This document shows, piece after piece, positions 28,842 to 37,881 of a DNA stretch of 64,000 nucleotides (the stretch's first letter is position 1; every line of letters starts with the position of its first letter). This DNA is from Haemophilus haemolyticus M19501 (GTDB taxonomy: Bacteria; Pseudomonadota; Gammaproteobacteria; Enterobacterales; Pasteurellaceae), in assembly GCF_000222025.1 (NCBI RefSeq), contig NZ_AFQO01000008.1, positions 174,572 through 238,571 on the forward strand. Direction: 5' to 3'. The translations under genes and the position numbers were made by a program. The notes below the pieces were generated by a model. It was not told where the DNA came from. It searched no databases and saw only the letters and a program-made list of their open reading frames with translations.

Positions 28842-30215
28842 ATGACAACAAACAATAAACAGCGACAAACTTGGTCGAGCCGCCTCACTTATGTTATGAC
28901 GGTCGCAGGTGCAACGGTCGGTTTCGGTGCAACTTGGCGTTTCCCTTATCTCGTGGGGGAAAATGGTGGCGGTGCCTACGTTCTACTTTTCTGCATCGCA
29001 ATGATTGTAATCGGTATCCCAATGATTTTAGTTGAAAACGTGATAGGTCGCCGCTTACGTGTAAACTCCATTGATGCCTTCGGCGATAAAATTCTCGACA
29101 AAGGAAAAGGCATTTCTAAATATTGGAAAATATTAGGTTATATGGGCTTACTCGGCGCATTTGGCATTATGGCGTATTATATGGTGCTTGGTGGTTGGGT
29201 TATTTCTTATATCATCAGCCTAATTAACGGTACATTAGACATTTCAACCCCCATCACAAAAGACATTGCCAAAAATTTCTACGATCTTCATATCGGCAAC
29301 AGCCCTTATGAAATTATGTTCTACACCTTCTTATTTGTTGTCGTGAATTACATTATCTTGGCAAAGGGTATCATTGGTGGGATTGAACGTTCAGTAAAAT
29401 ATTTAATGCCATTACTATTTATCTTCTTAATTGGAATGGTTATTCGCAACGTAACATTACCGGGTGCAATGGAAGGCATTACATTCTATTTAAAACCTAA
29501 TTTCAGCAAAATTACCCCACAATTATTTATCTTTGTTTTAGGACAAGTCTTCTTCGCATTAAGCCTTGGTTTTGGCGTATTAATTACCCTTTCCAGTTAC
29601 CTCAATAAAGAAGAAAACTTAATCCACACCGCCGTAATTACAGGTTTTACCAACACAATTATTGCTGTACTTGCTGGCTTTATGATTTTCCCCTCACTTT
29701 TCACTTTTGGGATTGAACCAAACGCAGGGCCAACTTTAGTGTTCCAAAGTTTACCTATCGTATTTTCTCACTTATGGGCAGGTAAATTCTTTGCGATTAT
29801 CTTCTTCGGCTTATTATTAATTGCCGCACTAACGACTTCCATCACAATTTATGAAGTAATCATCACGGCATTACAAGAAAAACTCAGAATGCGTCGTGGT
29901 AAAGCCATTATTTTTACGCTTGGAGGGATCTTTCTATTAGGCAATATTCCTGCAATTTTAGGCGATAATCTATGGAAAAGCGTAACCATCTTTGGCAAAA
30001 GCATTTTCGATTTCTACGATTACGCCAGTGGAAATATTCTCTTTATGCTGACCGCACTTGGCTGTGCTATTTTCGTGGGTTTCGTATTAAAAGATGAAGC
30101 TAAAAAAGAACTTTCTTCAACAAAATATTCAACCTTCATCAACATTTGGTTTAACTATGTGAAATTTATTGTCCCCGTGATCATTTTAGTGATTTTTATC
30201 AGCAACCTGTTCTAA
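28842..30215 (+). CDS. Sodium-dependent transporter, neurotransmitter:sodium symporter family
   Basis: The 457-residue protein has about eleven membrane helices and the LeuT-type signature at the N-terminus: SSRLTYVMTVAGATVGFGATWRFPYLVGENGGGAY, where unwound helix 1 and the sodium sites lie. SLGFGVLITLSSYLNKEENL is the helix 6 region. Such bacterial members import an amino acid or related compound with sodium; the substrate cannot be read from sequence. It is flanked by terminators and so is a single gene. Confidence 0.9.
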   Translation: MTTNNKQRQTWSSRLTYVMTVAGATVGFGATWRFPYLVGENGGGAYVLLFCIAMIVIGIPMILVENVIGRRLRVNSIDAFGDKILDKGKGISKYWKILGYMGLLGAFGIMAYYMVLGGWVISYIISLINGTLDISTPITKDIAKNFYDLHIGNSPYEIMFYTFLFVVVNYIILAKGIIGGIERSVKYLMPLLFIFLIGMVIRNVTLPGAMEGITFYLKPNFSKITPQLFIFVLGQVFFALSLGFGVLITLSSYLNKEENLIHTAVITGFTNTIIAVLAGFMIFPSLFTFGIEPNAGPTLVFQSLPIVFSHLWAGKFFAIIFFGLLLIAALTTSITIYEVIITALQEKLRMRRGKAIIFTLGGIFLLGNIPAILGDNLWKSVTIFGKSIFDFYDYASGNILFMLTALGCAIFVGFVLKDEAKKELSSTKYSTFINIWFNYVKFIVPVIILVIFISNLF

Positions 30216-30221
30216 AAAAGA

Positions 30222-30254
30222 AAAAACCGAGTAAATGCTCGGTTTTCTCTTTTA
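30222..30254. terminator. Bidirectional terminator
   Basis: AACCGAGTA and GCTCGGTT pair around AATG, flanked by A-run and T-run. It serves the converging transporter and qseC genes. Confidence 0.75.
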
Positions 30255-30264
30255 AAGGAAATAT

Positions 30265-31620
30265 CTATAAAAATATTTGTGCCTTTAAGCCAATTCGCTG
30301 CCCTTCTTTTATAACATTTTCTAACCGCACTTTGAATCCGTGTAATTCCGCAATTCGCATAACAATAGAAAGCCCTAAACCACTTCCCTTTTCATTTTGC
30401 CCAGCAGGACGATAAAAACGCTGTCCAAGCTTTTTCAAATCTTCAGGTTCAACGCCACCGCCATTATCTTCAACAATAATCTGAGAAGATGCTATTTTCA
30501 CTAAAACGGTTGTGTCTTCAGGACAATATTTAATGGCATTATCAAGTAAATTTCTAAGCATCAATGAAACTAAAATTGGTTGCCCTTGTTTTGACTTTGG
30601 TTCAGATTCTTTCTCAAAAGCCAAGGTAATTTTACGTTTTTCTGCCACAAAATAACGCTCAGCAATCAGCGATTGAATGATACCTTCCCAATCAATAGGC
30701 TGTAATTCTTCCAATTCTTGTAAATTATCCAGTTTTGAAAGTGTCAAAAGTTGCTCAATTAACTGCGATGCACGATCAATCCCTTGGGTTAAATGCAAAA
30801 GTGCTTGTTCTCGTAATTCCCCATCATCACCCGCCAGTTGAGCTACTTCAGTTTGAATACGCAGTGCCGCCAATGGACTACGCAATTCATGGGCTGCATC
30901 GGAGGTAAAACGGCGTTCGCGTTGTAACATGGCCGAAGTGCGGTCAAAAAATTGATTTAAATTTTTTACTAAAGGTAAAATCTCAGCAGGTAAACCTTCT
31001 GGATTCAGCAATGATACATCACCAGATTTTCTCGTTTGTACTTCTTGGCTTAAACGTTTAATCGGTCTCAGTTCTTTATGAATCAACCATCCTAAAACAA
31101 TGATCAAAATAGGCAAACTGGCAAACCAAATCCACATTTGCCCAAAGATCATTTCTTCAATTAAATCTTCACGATAATCTAATTCTTGCCCTACTGCGAT
31201 AATCAATTTCCCATTCGCTGCCGTACGCCAGAAAATTCGCCAGTTATCGTCATCATCATAAGTATGAGAATTATGAAAACCCATTTTATTATTAAAAATA
31301 AAATCTTTTCCATTTCGTCCATCACTGAATAAAAGTTTCCCAGTTTTAGAAAAAATAGCAAAGGCTAAGGCATCATCGTCATAACTTTTTTTTAATACCG
31401 ACTGTGAATTTTTATTTAGCGTTGTGCTAGATTCCAACAAAATAGTACTTAAATCTGAATTTGCGAGCCGTTCAGCAAAGAGAACTTGTTGTGCATCAAA
31501 AACTTTATTCACATCGTGGCGCACTTGCCACCAAGCGACAAGCGTAGAACCCAGCCAAACAAAAAGTGCGGTTAAACAAAGCACAGAAATAAGACGCAAC
31601 GTAAGGCTTCTATTTTTCAT
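30265..31620 (-). CDS. qseC: Sensor histidine kinase QseC (FirS in H. influenzae)
   Basis: The 451-residue kinase has two membrane helices (about 8-30 and 160-180), a periplasmic sensor part, a HAMP-like linker, the H-box [22 protein letters not shown] near 245 with the phosphorylated His, and an ATPase domain with [22 protein letters not shown] and GSGLGLSIV. It overlaps qseB by 4 bases (ATGA). The homologous pair with ygiW in non-typeable H. influenzae has been named FirRS and responds to ferrous iron and cold; that role is from the literature as I recall it. Confidence 0.93.
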   Translation of the reverse strand: MKNRSLTLRLISVLCLTALFVWLGSTLVAWWQVRHDVNKVFDAQQVLFAERLANSDLSTILLESSTTLNKNSQSVLKKSYDDDALAFAIFSKTGKLLFSDGRNGKDFIFNNKMGFHNSHTYDDDDNWRIFWRTAANGKLIIAVGQELDYREDLIEEMIFGQMWIWFASLPILIIVLGWLIHKELRPIKRLSQEVQTRKSGDVSLLNPEGLPAEILPLVKNLNQFFDRTSAMLQRERRFTSDAAHELRSPLAALRIQTEVAQLAGDDGELREQALLHLTQGIDRASQLIEQLLTLSKLDNLQELEELQPIDWEGIIQSLIAERYFVAEKRKITLAFEKESEPKSKQGQPILVSLMLRNLLDNAIKYCPEDTTVLVKIASSQIIVEDNGGGVEPEDLKKLGQRFYRPAGQNEKGSGLGLSIVMRIAELHGFKVRLENVIKEGQRIGLKAQIFL

Positions 31621-32282
31621 TTTTCAATTTGTCCTAAAGCATACCCAACACCATGTACCGTGCGAATAAATTGTTTCCCCAATTTTTGGCGTAAATTATA
31701 AATATGCACATCTAATGCCCCGCTGCTAATTTCTTCATCCCAACTTGATAATTTTTCTTCAATCGATGAGCGAGACAGTACGCGATCTTTATTCAGCATA
31801 AATAATTCAAGCAATTTATATTCACGGCTTGTTAAAGAAATAGGTTGATTATTCAGCCAAACAGAACGCTGATTGGGATCGAGTTTAACGCCAGCGTGTT
31901 CAATCACCGAATGATGATGACCATAACGACGACGAATAAGTGCCTGCAAACGCGCGGCAACTTCCGCTAGAGCAAAAGGCTTACAAAGATAATCATCTGC
32001 TCCACTTTGCAATCCTTTGACTCGTTCATCTAAGGTATCACGGGCAGTTAAAATCAATACGGGAACATCTTGATGCTTGGAACGCCATTGTTGCAATACC
32101 TCTAATCCATCAAGTTTAGGCAATGTCAAATCCAATACCACCGCATCATAAGGTGCAGACGCTAAGGCATCCATTCCTGTTTTACCATCTGTAAACCAAT
32201 CCACCGCAAAACCAAGTTTGGTTAAACCAATCTGTAAACCATTGCCGATTAGATTATCGTCTTCTATCAATAAAATTCTCAT
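31617..32282 (-). CDS. qseB: Response regulator QseB (FirR), OmpR family
   Basis: The 221-residue regulator has a receiver domain with acidic residues IEDDNL, the phosphorylated Asp in [14 protein letters not shown] near 51, and Lys in CKPFALAE near 101, then a winged-helix OmpR-type domain ([44 protein letters not shown]). I chose the ATG giving MRILLIEDD. It lies between ygiW and qseC, with an attenuator-like hairpin after ygiW. A PmrA/QseB-type box upstream of ygiW suggests autoregulation. Confidence 0.95.
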   Translation of the reverse strand: MRILLIEDDNLIGNGLQIGLTKLGFAVDWFTDGKTGMDALASAPYDAVVLDLTLPKLDGLEVLQQWRSKHQDVPVLILTARDTLDERVKGLQSGADDYLCKPFALAEVAARLQALIRRRYGHHHSVIEHAGVKLDPNQRSVWLNNQPISLTSREYKLLELFMLNKDRVLSRSSIEEKLSSWDEEISSGALDVHIYNLRQKLGKQFIRTVHGVGYALGQIEK

Positions 32283-32309
32283 AAAAATTGACCGCACTTT
32301 ATAAACAAA

Positions 32310-32332
32310 AACAGCGAGCTAATGCTCGCCAT
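32310..32332 (-). terminator. Hairpin between ygiW and qseB
   Basis: GCGAGC and GCTCGC pair around ATTA, followed on the minus strand by TGTTTTTGTTT. It could attenuate readthrough from ygiW into qseBC. Confidence 0.65.
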
Positions 32333-32344
32333 TTTCAAAAATGA

Positions 32345-32710
32345 TTATTCTGCTTTTTCGATACGTAATACATCAAGCTCCGCTTTCTCAAATACCTCAT
32401 TATCCAATTTTCCATAAATTTTCACTTTATCCTTTGAATCTACGTTTAAACCATTCCAAACGCGTTTTTTGATTTCAATCTTGATTTGCCCAGTCCCATC
32501 AGTAAACCAAAACTCATCGTCATCAATTTGCTGAGTGATATTCCCCACCAAAGTAATCATTGAATTATCAGCCGCAGATAACGCTTGTTTTACACTAATT
32601 GCAGCAGGGGCTGCTTGTTGAAAACCACCTTGACTATTATTGCCATTAAAACCAGCAAATGCTGAAGTGGTTGCTAATGCGAAGATTGTTGCTAATGCAA
32701 ATTTTTTCAT
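32345..32710 (-). CDS. ygiW: YgiW/BOF-family periplasmic OB-fold protein
   Basis: The 121-residue product has a signal peptide cleaved after SAFA near residue 19, then a bacterial OB-fold domain: ISVKQALSAADNSMITLVGNITQQIDDDEFWFTDGTGQIKIEIKKRVWNGL and VKIYGKLDNE. This family (YgiW/VisP) is periplasmic and commonly precedes qseBC. Its ligand is uncertain. The promoter region carries a tandem CTTAA box at 32780-32796. Confidence 0.93.
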   Translation of the reverse strand: MKKFALATIFALATTSAFAGFNGNNSQGGFQQAAPAAISVKQALSAADNSMITLVGNITQQIDDDEFWFTDGTGQIKIEIKKRVWNGLNVDSKDKVKIYGKLDNEVFEKAELDVLRIEKAE

Positions 32711-32779
32711 AATGTTTCCTTTTTAAGTCAGTTAATTTCAAGCACCATTGCTTGGATGTGTGTATTAAAACAAACAAAT

Positions 32780-32796
32780 CTTAAGAAAAGATTAAG
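32780..32796 (-). promoter_or_regulatory. PmrA/QseB-type direct repeat upstream of ygiW
   Basis: On the minus strand CTTAAT-CTTTT-CTTAAG exactly fits the PmrA-family box YTTAAK-N5-YTTAAK. It lies 70-86 bases before the ygiW ATG, and a TAATAC hexamer follows at a -10-like position. QseB belongs to the PmrA subgroup, so this is probably its own operator. Confidence 0.65.
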
Positions 32797-32803
32797 AAAC
32801 ATA

Positions 32804-32835
32804 AAAAAACCTAAATTTTTTTAATTTAGGTTTCT
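32804..32835 (-). terminator. Terminator of yfeX
   Basis: AAACCTAAATT and AATTTAGGTTT pair on the minus strand with an A-rich loop and trailing T-run, 7 bases past the yfeX stop. Confidence 0.75.
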
Positions 32836-32841
32836 CATAAA

Positions 32842-33729
32842 TTAAAGTTTATTCAACTGCTCAATAGACGGTGCGTAATAATAAGCGCCCGTTACAGCCT
32901 TAGTGAAACCTAAAATGCGGTCAGTTTTTCCGTCTTTTTCACCAAACATATTAAGTAACTGTTGTTCAATGTTATAAAGCGTTGCACAGTAAGCAATAAA
33001 GAATAATCCGTGCGTACCGCTCGCCGTACCATAAGGTAAACTCTGACGTAAGATTTTTAAACCTTTGCCATTCTCTTTCAAATCTGTACGACCGACATGA
33101 GAAGTATCTGCCTTATCTTCCATTTCTACGCTATCCGTTTTGGTGCGTCCGAACACATTTTCTTGTTTTGCTGTATTTAATTTTTCCCATTTAGCGAGAT
33201 TATGTTCATAACGTTGAGTAAACACATAACTCCCATCTTTATCATCACCATTTGAAATTAATGCCACTTCTGCTCGTTGTGCCTCCTTTGGATTTTCAGT
33301 TCCGTCAATAAAACCAGTGAGATCTCGTTCCTCCACCCAACGGAAACCATGAATTTCTTGCTGAACATTAATAGCTTGAGCAAAAGCATTCACTGCAGCT
33401 TGTGCAACAGAAAAATTAACATCAGGGCGTAACGATTGAATATGCACTAAAAGATCAGTTTGTGTACTTGGCGCAGTTAAATCACCTTTTCCTAAAGTGA
33501 CAAAAGGTTTAAGCTCTGGTGCGTCCTGCCCACCAAGGGTTTTCCAAGCTTTATCGCCAAAAGCAACTACCGCCCCCAAATGTGCCTCAGGATAAGATTG
33601 TTGAAGCTGTTCTAAGCGAGTAAGGAATTGGCGAGCTGCCGCTGGGATCTGAGAATAATCTGAGATATTTGCTTCTAAAAATACGCCTGCTTTGCAACCA
33701 TCAAGCAAAATACCAGTTTGTGCTGTCAT
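32842..33729 (-). CDS. yfeX: Dye-decolorizing-type haem peroxidase YfeX
   Basis: The 295-residue protein is very close in pattern to E. coli YfeX: GILLDGCKAGVFLEANIS at the start, HLGAVVAFGDKAWKTLGG, SVAQAAVNAFAQAI, the distal GxxDG motif in FIDGTENPKEAQRAEVA (Asp), the haem region YVFTQRYEHNLAKWEKL, and RQSLPYGTASGTHGLFFIAYCATLYNIEQQLLNMFG. The family uses peroxide to oxidise porphyrins and has been suggested to release iron from haem, which is disputed. It has no signal peptide and is cytosolic. It is divergent from the FTR1 locus, 180 bases away. Confidence 0.93.
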   Translation of the reverse strand: MTAQTGILLDGCKAGVFLEANISDYSQIPAAARQFLTRLEQLQQSYPEAHLGAVVAFGDKAWKTLGGQDAPELKPFVTLGKGDLTAPSTQTDLLVHIQSLRPDVNFSVAQAAVNAFAQAINVQQEIHGFRWVEERDLTGFIDGTENPKEAQRAEVALISNGDDKDGSYVFTQRYEHNLAKWEKLNTAKQENVFGRTKTDSVEMEDKADTSHVGRTDLKENGKGLKILRQSLPYGTASGTHGLFFIAYCATLYNIEQQLLNMFGEKDGKTDRILGFTKAVTGAYYYAPSIEQLNKL

Positions 33730-33910
33730 AAAAATCTCCTAAAAAGGCAATGGGAAAACGCTTGCATTATACAACAGCCATTAAAAAATCTTAAATTTTC
33801 AAATAAAACTTGATCTAAGTAGCAAAAATTCAAATTTATAGTTGAGATTTTTTATCATTAGATATATCTTTCAAATACGAATGGATTTCATTTATAAGGT
33901 TATTAGTTCT

Positions 33911-35818
33911 ATGCCGTACCTTTTACGTTATATCAGCATATCTTTACTATTTTTATTTTCTCAAGCCGTCTTTGCCGATAACTATCAAAAATGGGTAGAT
34001 GACATCACTCAACGTTTGAATCACACCGAACAACTCCTTAAAGAAAACAAAATTGATGATGCCAAAACCGAAGTACAAATGGCCTATTTTGAAGTATTTG
34101 AAAATTTAGAAGGCCCTATTCGCATTAATTTTTCTGCGCAAAAAAGCTATCAAATGGAAGCTACTTTTGGTGAAATTCGCAAAATGATTGGCGAAGGCAA
34201 ACCAATGAATGAGGTTCAAGCCAAAATCAACGGTTTAAAAAATGAATTACAGCAAGTTTTACCTTCTCTTGTTGAAGGGCATCAACTCAATGCTGATAGT
34301 CAGCACGGCGTTTATGATAATCAAGCCATCAAGCCTTATTGGCAACAAAGTTTCAAAACCATTGATGATCTCGTTGCACAAGCTATTACCGCTTATGAAA
34401 GCGGCGATTTTGCCAATGCTAAAAAAGCATTCCAACAAGCTCAATATGACGGCTACAAAAATTCTGAAATGGAAATGTCGGTTAGAACCAACCGCTCTTC
34501 TGAAATTTCAGCAGCGATCAATCAACAATTCTATAATTTGATTCGTTTGAGCGAACAACCTGATCAAATGACAGAAATTGCTTACCAAAGCACACAACTC
34601 TTACAAGATATTGAAGAACAACTTCCTAATTTACCAACCACTCGCGATGAGCAAAACGCTCAAGCGACACAATCACAAGCGCAAACTTCAGATAAGGTTA
34701 CAGATCAAGATTGGGCAAAAATTACGACTGAAATCAACCAACGTATTCAACAAGCTATTGCCCTTTATGAACAAGGCGATGCGAAAAAAGCCATGCTTGC
34801 GGTGCAAGACACTTACTTTGATGTATTTGAAAGTTCTGGCATGGAAAACAAAGTAGGCTCGCGCGATAGCAATTTTAAAGCAGAATTAGAAGGTTATTTC
34901 ACTCGTTTAGTCAGCCTGATGAAAGCGGGAAATGGTGACAAATTACAAGAACAAGCTACAGGTTTAAGCCAAAACTTAGCGAAAGCCGTTCAAATATTGC
35001 AAGATGGCGAACAAAGTGATTGGTCTATGTTCTTATATAGCTTGCTTATTATTTTACGTGAAGGCTTAGAAGCATTGTTAATCGTTGCCGCTATTGTGGC
35101 TTATATGGTGAAAAACAATCATCACAATAAATTACCCGTCATTCGCCAATCCGTTTATGTGGCGTTAGGGGCAAGCATAGTTACTGCATTCATCTTCCAA
35201 CTTATTTTTGAAAACTCAGGGCAAAACCGTGAATTGCTTGAAGGTTTCACAATGATTATTGCGGTCTTTATGCTGTTTAGTATGAGTTACTGGTTGTTTT
35301 CTAAAGTCGAAGCACAAAACTGGAAACGCTATCTCGAAGGCAAACTTTCAACGGCATTAACGGCAGGCTCGCTATTCGGCTTATGGCTGACCAGTTTCCT
35401 CGCGGTATATCGTGAAGGCGCAGAAACCGTACTGTTCTATTATGCCCTAGTTGGCGATGCGAAAAGTGCGGTCAGTTTAGCCTATCTTTTTGCTGGCTTT
35501 ATTTGCGGAGTCATTTTACTTGCGATTTGCTACTTTGTGATGCGTTACACAGTAGTGAAATTACCACTTAAGCCATTTTTTATGTTCACAGGATCATTTA
35601 TGTATTTAATGGCATTTGTGTTCGCTGGAAAATCTGTACTTGAACTGATTGAAGGTAAACTGTTTGAGCCGACATTAATTAACGGTGTACCGGAAATCTC
35701 GTGGTTAGGTGTTTATCCTTATGTGGAAACCCTTGTGCCACAAGCAATCTTAATTCTTGCTGCTATTTTTGCTTTGTTTGTTATGAAATATCAAAGCAAA
35801 AGAGCGGTTTCAAATTAA
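33911..35818 (+). CDS. FTR1-family iron permease with periplasmic repeats
   Basis: The 635-residue product has a signal peptide (MPYLLRYISISLLFLFSQAV, cleavage after FA). Residues 25-360 hold three related helical repeats, each with a pattern like AKTEVQMAYFEVFE, AKKAFQQAQYDGYK and AMLAVQDTYFDVFE. The FTR1 domain follows, with seven helices and the two REGxE motifs REGLEALLIVAA and REGAETVLFYYA that carry ferric iron. I chose the ATG at 33911 because it gives a clean signal peptide; the frame extends 23 residues upstream. It is first in the FTR1-P19-ABC locus and imports iron across the inner membrane. Confidence 0.92.
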   Translation: MPYLLRYISISLLFLFSQAVFADNYQKWVDDITQRLNHTEQLLKENKIDDAKTEVQMAYFEVFENLEGPIRINFSAQKSYQMEATFGEIRKMIGEGKPMNEVQAKINGLKNELQQVLPSLVEGHQLNADSQHGVYDNQAIKPYWQQSFKTIDDLVAQAITAYESGDFANAKKAFQQAQYDGYKNSEMEMSVRTNRSSEISAAINQQFYNLIRLSEQPDQMTEIAYQSTQLLQDIEEQLPNLPTTRDEQNAQATQSQAQTSDKVTDQDWAKITTEINQRIQQAIALYEQGDAKKAMLAVQDTYFDVFESSGMENKVGSRDSNFKAELEGYFTRLVSLMKAGNGDKLQEQATGLSQNLAKAVQILQDGEQSDWSMFLYSLLIILREGLEALLIVAAIVAYMVKNNHHNKLPVIRQSVYVALGASIVTAFIFQLIFENSGQNRELLEGFTMIIAVFMLFSMSYWLFSKVEAQNWKRYLEGKLSTALTAGSLFGLWLTSFLAVYREGAETVLFYYALVGDAKSAVSLAYLFAGFICGVILLAICYFVMRYTVVKLPLKPFFMFTGSFMYLMAFVFAGKSVLELIEGKLFEPTLINGVPEISWLGVYPYVETLVPQAILILAAIFALFVMKYQSKRAVSN

Positions 35819-35845
35819 CTCAAAACTCATCTCAGGAGAGAAACT

Positions 35846-36367
35846 ATGAAAAAAGCACTTCTTAGCGCAAGTTTATTAGCAGGAATGTTTGCAGCAACTT
35901 CTGCTTACGCATTCCAAGAATATCCAATCGGTGAAGCGGTTACCATGAATGACATGGAAATTGCAGCGGTTTACTTAAAACCAGTGGATATGGAACCTCG
36001 CGGCATGGGCTTGCCTGCAGCAAAATCTGATATTCACTTAGAAGCAGACATTCACGCAGTGAAAGGTAACAAAAACGGTTTTGGTGAAGGTGAATGGATG
36101 CCTTATTTAACCATCAACTATACCTTAGTCAATACCGATACTGGTGCTAAACAAGAAGGTACCTTCATGCCAATGGTTGCTGGCGATGGCCCTCACTATG
36201 GCGCAAACATCAAAATGATGGGTGTGGGTAACTACAAATTAACTTATCATATCGATCCGCCACCAAAAGCAGGTATGCACCGCCACACTGACGAAGAAAC
36301 TGGCGTGGGTCGTTGGTGGAAACCATTTGATGTAAATTATGAATTTAAATTTACTGGTTTAAAATAA
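35846..36367 (+). CDS. P19/Tp34-type periplasmic metal-binding protein
   Basis: The 173-residue protein has a signal peptide cleaved after SAYA near residue 22. The mature protein matches the P19/FetP/Tp34 family: MEPRGMGLPAAKSDIHLEADIHAV (metal-binding Met, His, Glu), GFGEGEWMPYLTINYTL, and GMHRHTDEETGVGRWWKPF. Campylobacter P19 binds copper and iron and hands iron to its FTR1 partner. Here it follows the FTR1 gene by 27 bases with a GGAGAG ribosome site. The repeat at 36375 separates it from the next gene. Confidence 0.93.
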   Translation: MKKALLSASLLAGMFAATSAYAFQEYPIGEAVTMNDMEIAAVYLKPVDMEPRGMGLPAAKSDIHLEADIHAVKGNKNGFGEGEWMPYLTINYTLVNTDTGAKQEGTFMPMVAGDGPHYGANIKMMGVGNYKLTYHIDPPPKAGMHRHTDEETGVGRWWKPFDVNYEFKFTGLK

Positions 36368-36374
36368 TAGTGCT

Positions 36375-36443
36375 GTAGGGTGGGCTTCTGCCCACCAATT
36401 AACAATCAGACATGAAAAAACGGTGGGCTAAAGCCCACCCTAC
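36375..36443. repeat. GTAGGGTGGGC-type palindromic repeat element, copy 2
   Basis: The ends GTAGGGTGGGCT and AGCCCACCCTAC and the internal AAAAAACGGTGGGCTAAA are the same as in the copy at 7561-7653, but only one internal unit is present (69 bp). It sits inside an otherwise tight iron-transport operon. Confidence 0.8.
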
Positions 36444-36463
36444 CATTTAAAAATCCACTTTCT

Positions 36464-37879
36464 ATGACTTATTTTTTCATTTTTGTTCTGCAATCTCTTT
36501 TGCCAATTTCGCTTTTACTCGGTGCATCTTGGGCAATTAAAAAAGGCAATATTTCGCCTAAAACGCTTATTTGGCTAAGCCTTATTGGCTTGGCTTTGGG
36601 TGTTGTCCTACGACTCAATATTCCTAATGGACAAACCACCAACCTTATTCTAACCATCGGCTTTTTAATTATCTTCTTACTTTTTGCAATCAGCCAATGG
36701 AGCAAATCATCAACCCTTGCCGCATTCTGGCAATTTGCATTAATGCTTATCGCGGGAGCAACTTGGGCGAAAGATCCAAACATCACCGCCCTCACCAACA
36801 CAGATGTTATTAACACAGATTTTATTTTAAATATAAGTGCGGTCATTTTTGGTGTGATTTTTAGTTTAGCCTCAAGTGCATGGCTCTATTTCTTACTTAA
36901 ACAGCAACAAAAAACACAAGGAAAATCCACCGCACTTTTTGCACTCAGCTTTTTACTTTTTATCGCTTTAATTCTTCCGCTTGTAGCAGAACTGTTGCTT
37001 ACCTTGATGAAATTACAACTCATTGAACTCACTAAAGTACGGTTAAGTTTTGTGGCAAAATCAGGGGAAATCACCGCTTGGCTCAATATCATTTGTATTG
37101 TGTTAATGCTCGTTGTTTTGCGTATTTTTACCATTCAAACACATTCAAAACGTTTAAGAGAAGCAAAAGCCGAAAAAGATCTGATTGAAAAACGCAAAAA
37201 ATTAGCTTTCGTACAAACATCAAAACGCACAATTTATTGGGGAATATTGGGTATTTTATTTGTTGCTGCAAGCCAACTTTATTGGGAAAAAATTGCTTCT
37301 CAACCGCCACAACTTTCTGAAGCGGTTCCTGTACAACTTAATGACAAAAATGAAGTACATTTAGCACTAGAACCACTTAAAGACGGTAAACTTCACCGTT
37401 TTGTTTGGATTGCTGATGATGGCAAAGCCGTACGCTTTTTCATTATCAATCGCCAACCGAATAAAGTCAGTCTAGCAGCCGTATTTGATGCTTGCCTACT
37501 CTGCGGCGATCAAGGCTATGTCATGCAAGGTAATCAAGTGGTCTGCGTTGGTTGTGGCGTGCATCTCTTTATTCCATCTATCGGTAAACCAGGCGGTTGT
37601 AACCCTGTACCCATTGAAAATTGGCAACAAACTGAAAATGAAATCGTGATTTCTCGTAAAAGCCTTGAAGATGGCTTAAATCTATTCAGTACGATTGTGG
37701 AAATTGAAGTGCAAGATCCGATTAGTGGCGCCAAACTCAAAAACACCAAAACTGAATATAAATATAGCCACGAAGGGCATACTTATTTCTTTGAGAACGA
37801 AAAAAATCTCGATTTATTCCGCGATAATCCCGATAACTATCTCGGCATTAACAAAAACGAAAATCCAAAAGGGGAATAA
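36464..37879 (+). CDS. Membrane protein with DUF2318 iron-sulfur-like domain
   Basis: The 471-residue protein has seven or eight N-terminal helices (residues 5-225), another helix near 255-272, and a periplasmic C-terminal DUF2318 domain from about 280. The domain has paired Cys motifs CLLCG and CVGCG and the segment PSIGKPGGCNPVP. The same protein follows P19 in the Campylobacter p19 locus (Cj1660 type). Its exact job is not established; an electron-transfer role to the permease or P19 is plausible given the Cys pairs. Confidence 0.85.
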   Translation: MTYFFIFVLQSLLPISLLLGASWAIKKGNISPKTLIWLSLIGLALGVVLRLNIPNGQTTNLILTIGFLIIFLLFAISQWSKSSTLAAFWQFALMLIAGATWAKDPNITALTNTDVINTDFILNISAVIFGVIFSLASSAWLYFLLKQQQKTQGKSTALFALSFLLFIALILPLVAELLLTLMKLQLIELTKVRLSFVAKSGEITAWLNIICIVLMLVVLRIFTIQTHSKRLREAKAEKDLIEKRKKLAFVQTSKRTIYWGILGILFVAASQLYWEKIASQPPQLSEAVPVQLNDKNEVHLALEPLKDGKLHRFVWIADDGKAVRFFIINRQPNKVSLAAVFDACLLCGDQGYVMQGNQVVCVGCGVHLFIPSIGKPGGCNPVPIENWQQTENEIVISRKSLEDGLNLFSTIVEIEVQDPISGAKLKNTKTEYKYSHEGHTYFFENEKNLDLFRDNPDNYLGINKNENPKGE

Positions 37880-37881
37880 CA

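Noticed and set aside
33730..33910. Fur box between yfeX and the FTR1 gene
   Set aside because: The region is AT-rich, but no 9-1-9 or 7-1-7 palindrome close to the Fur consensus could be made out.
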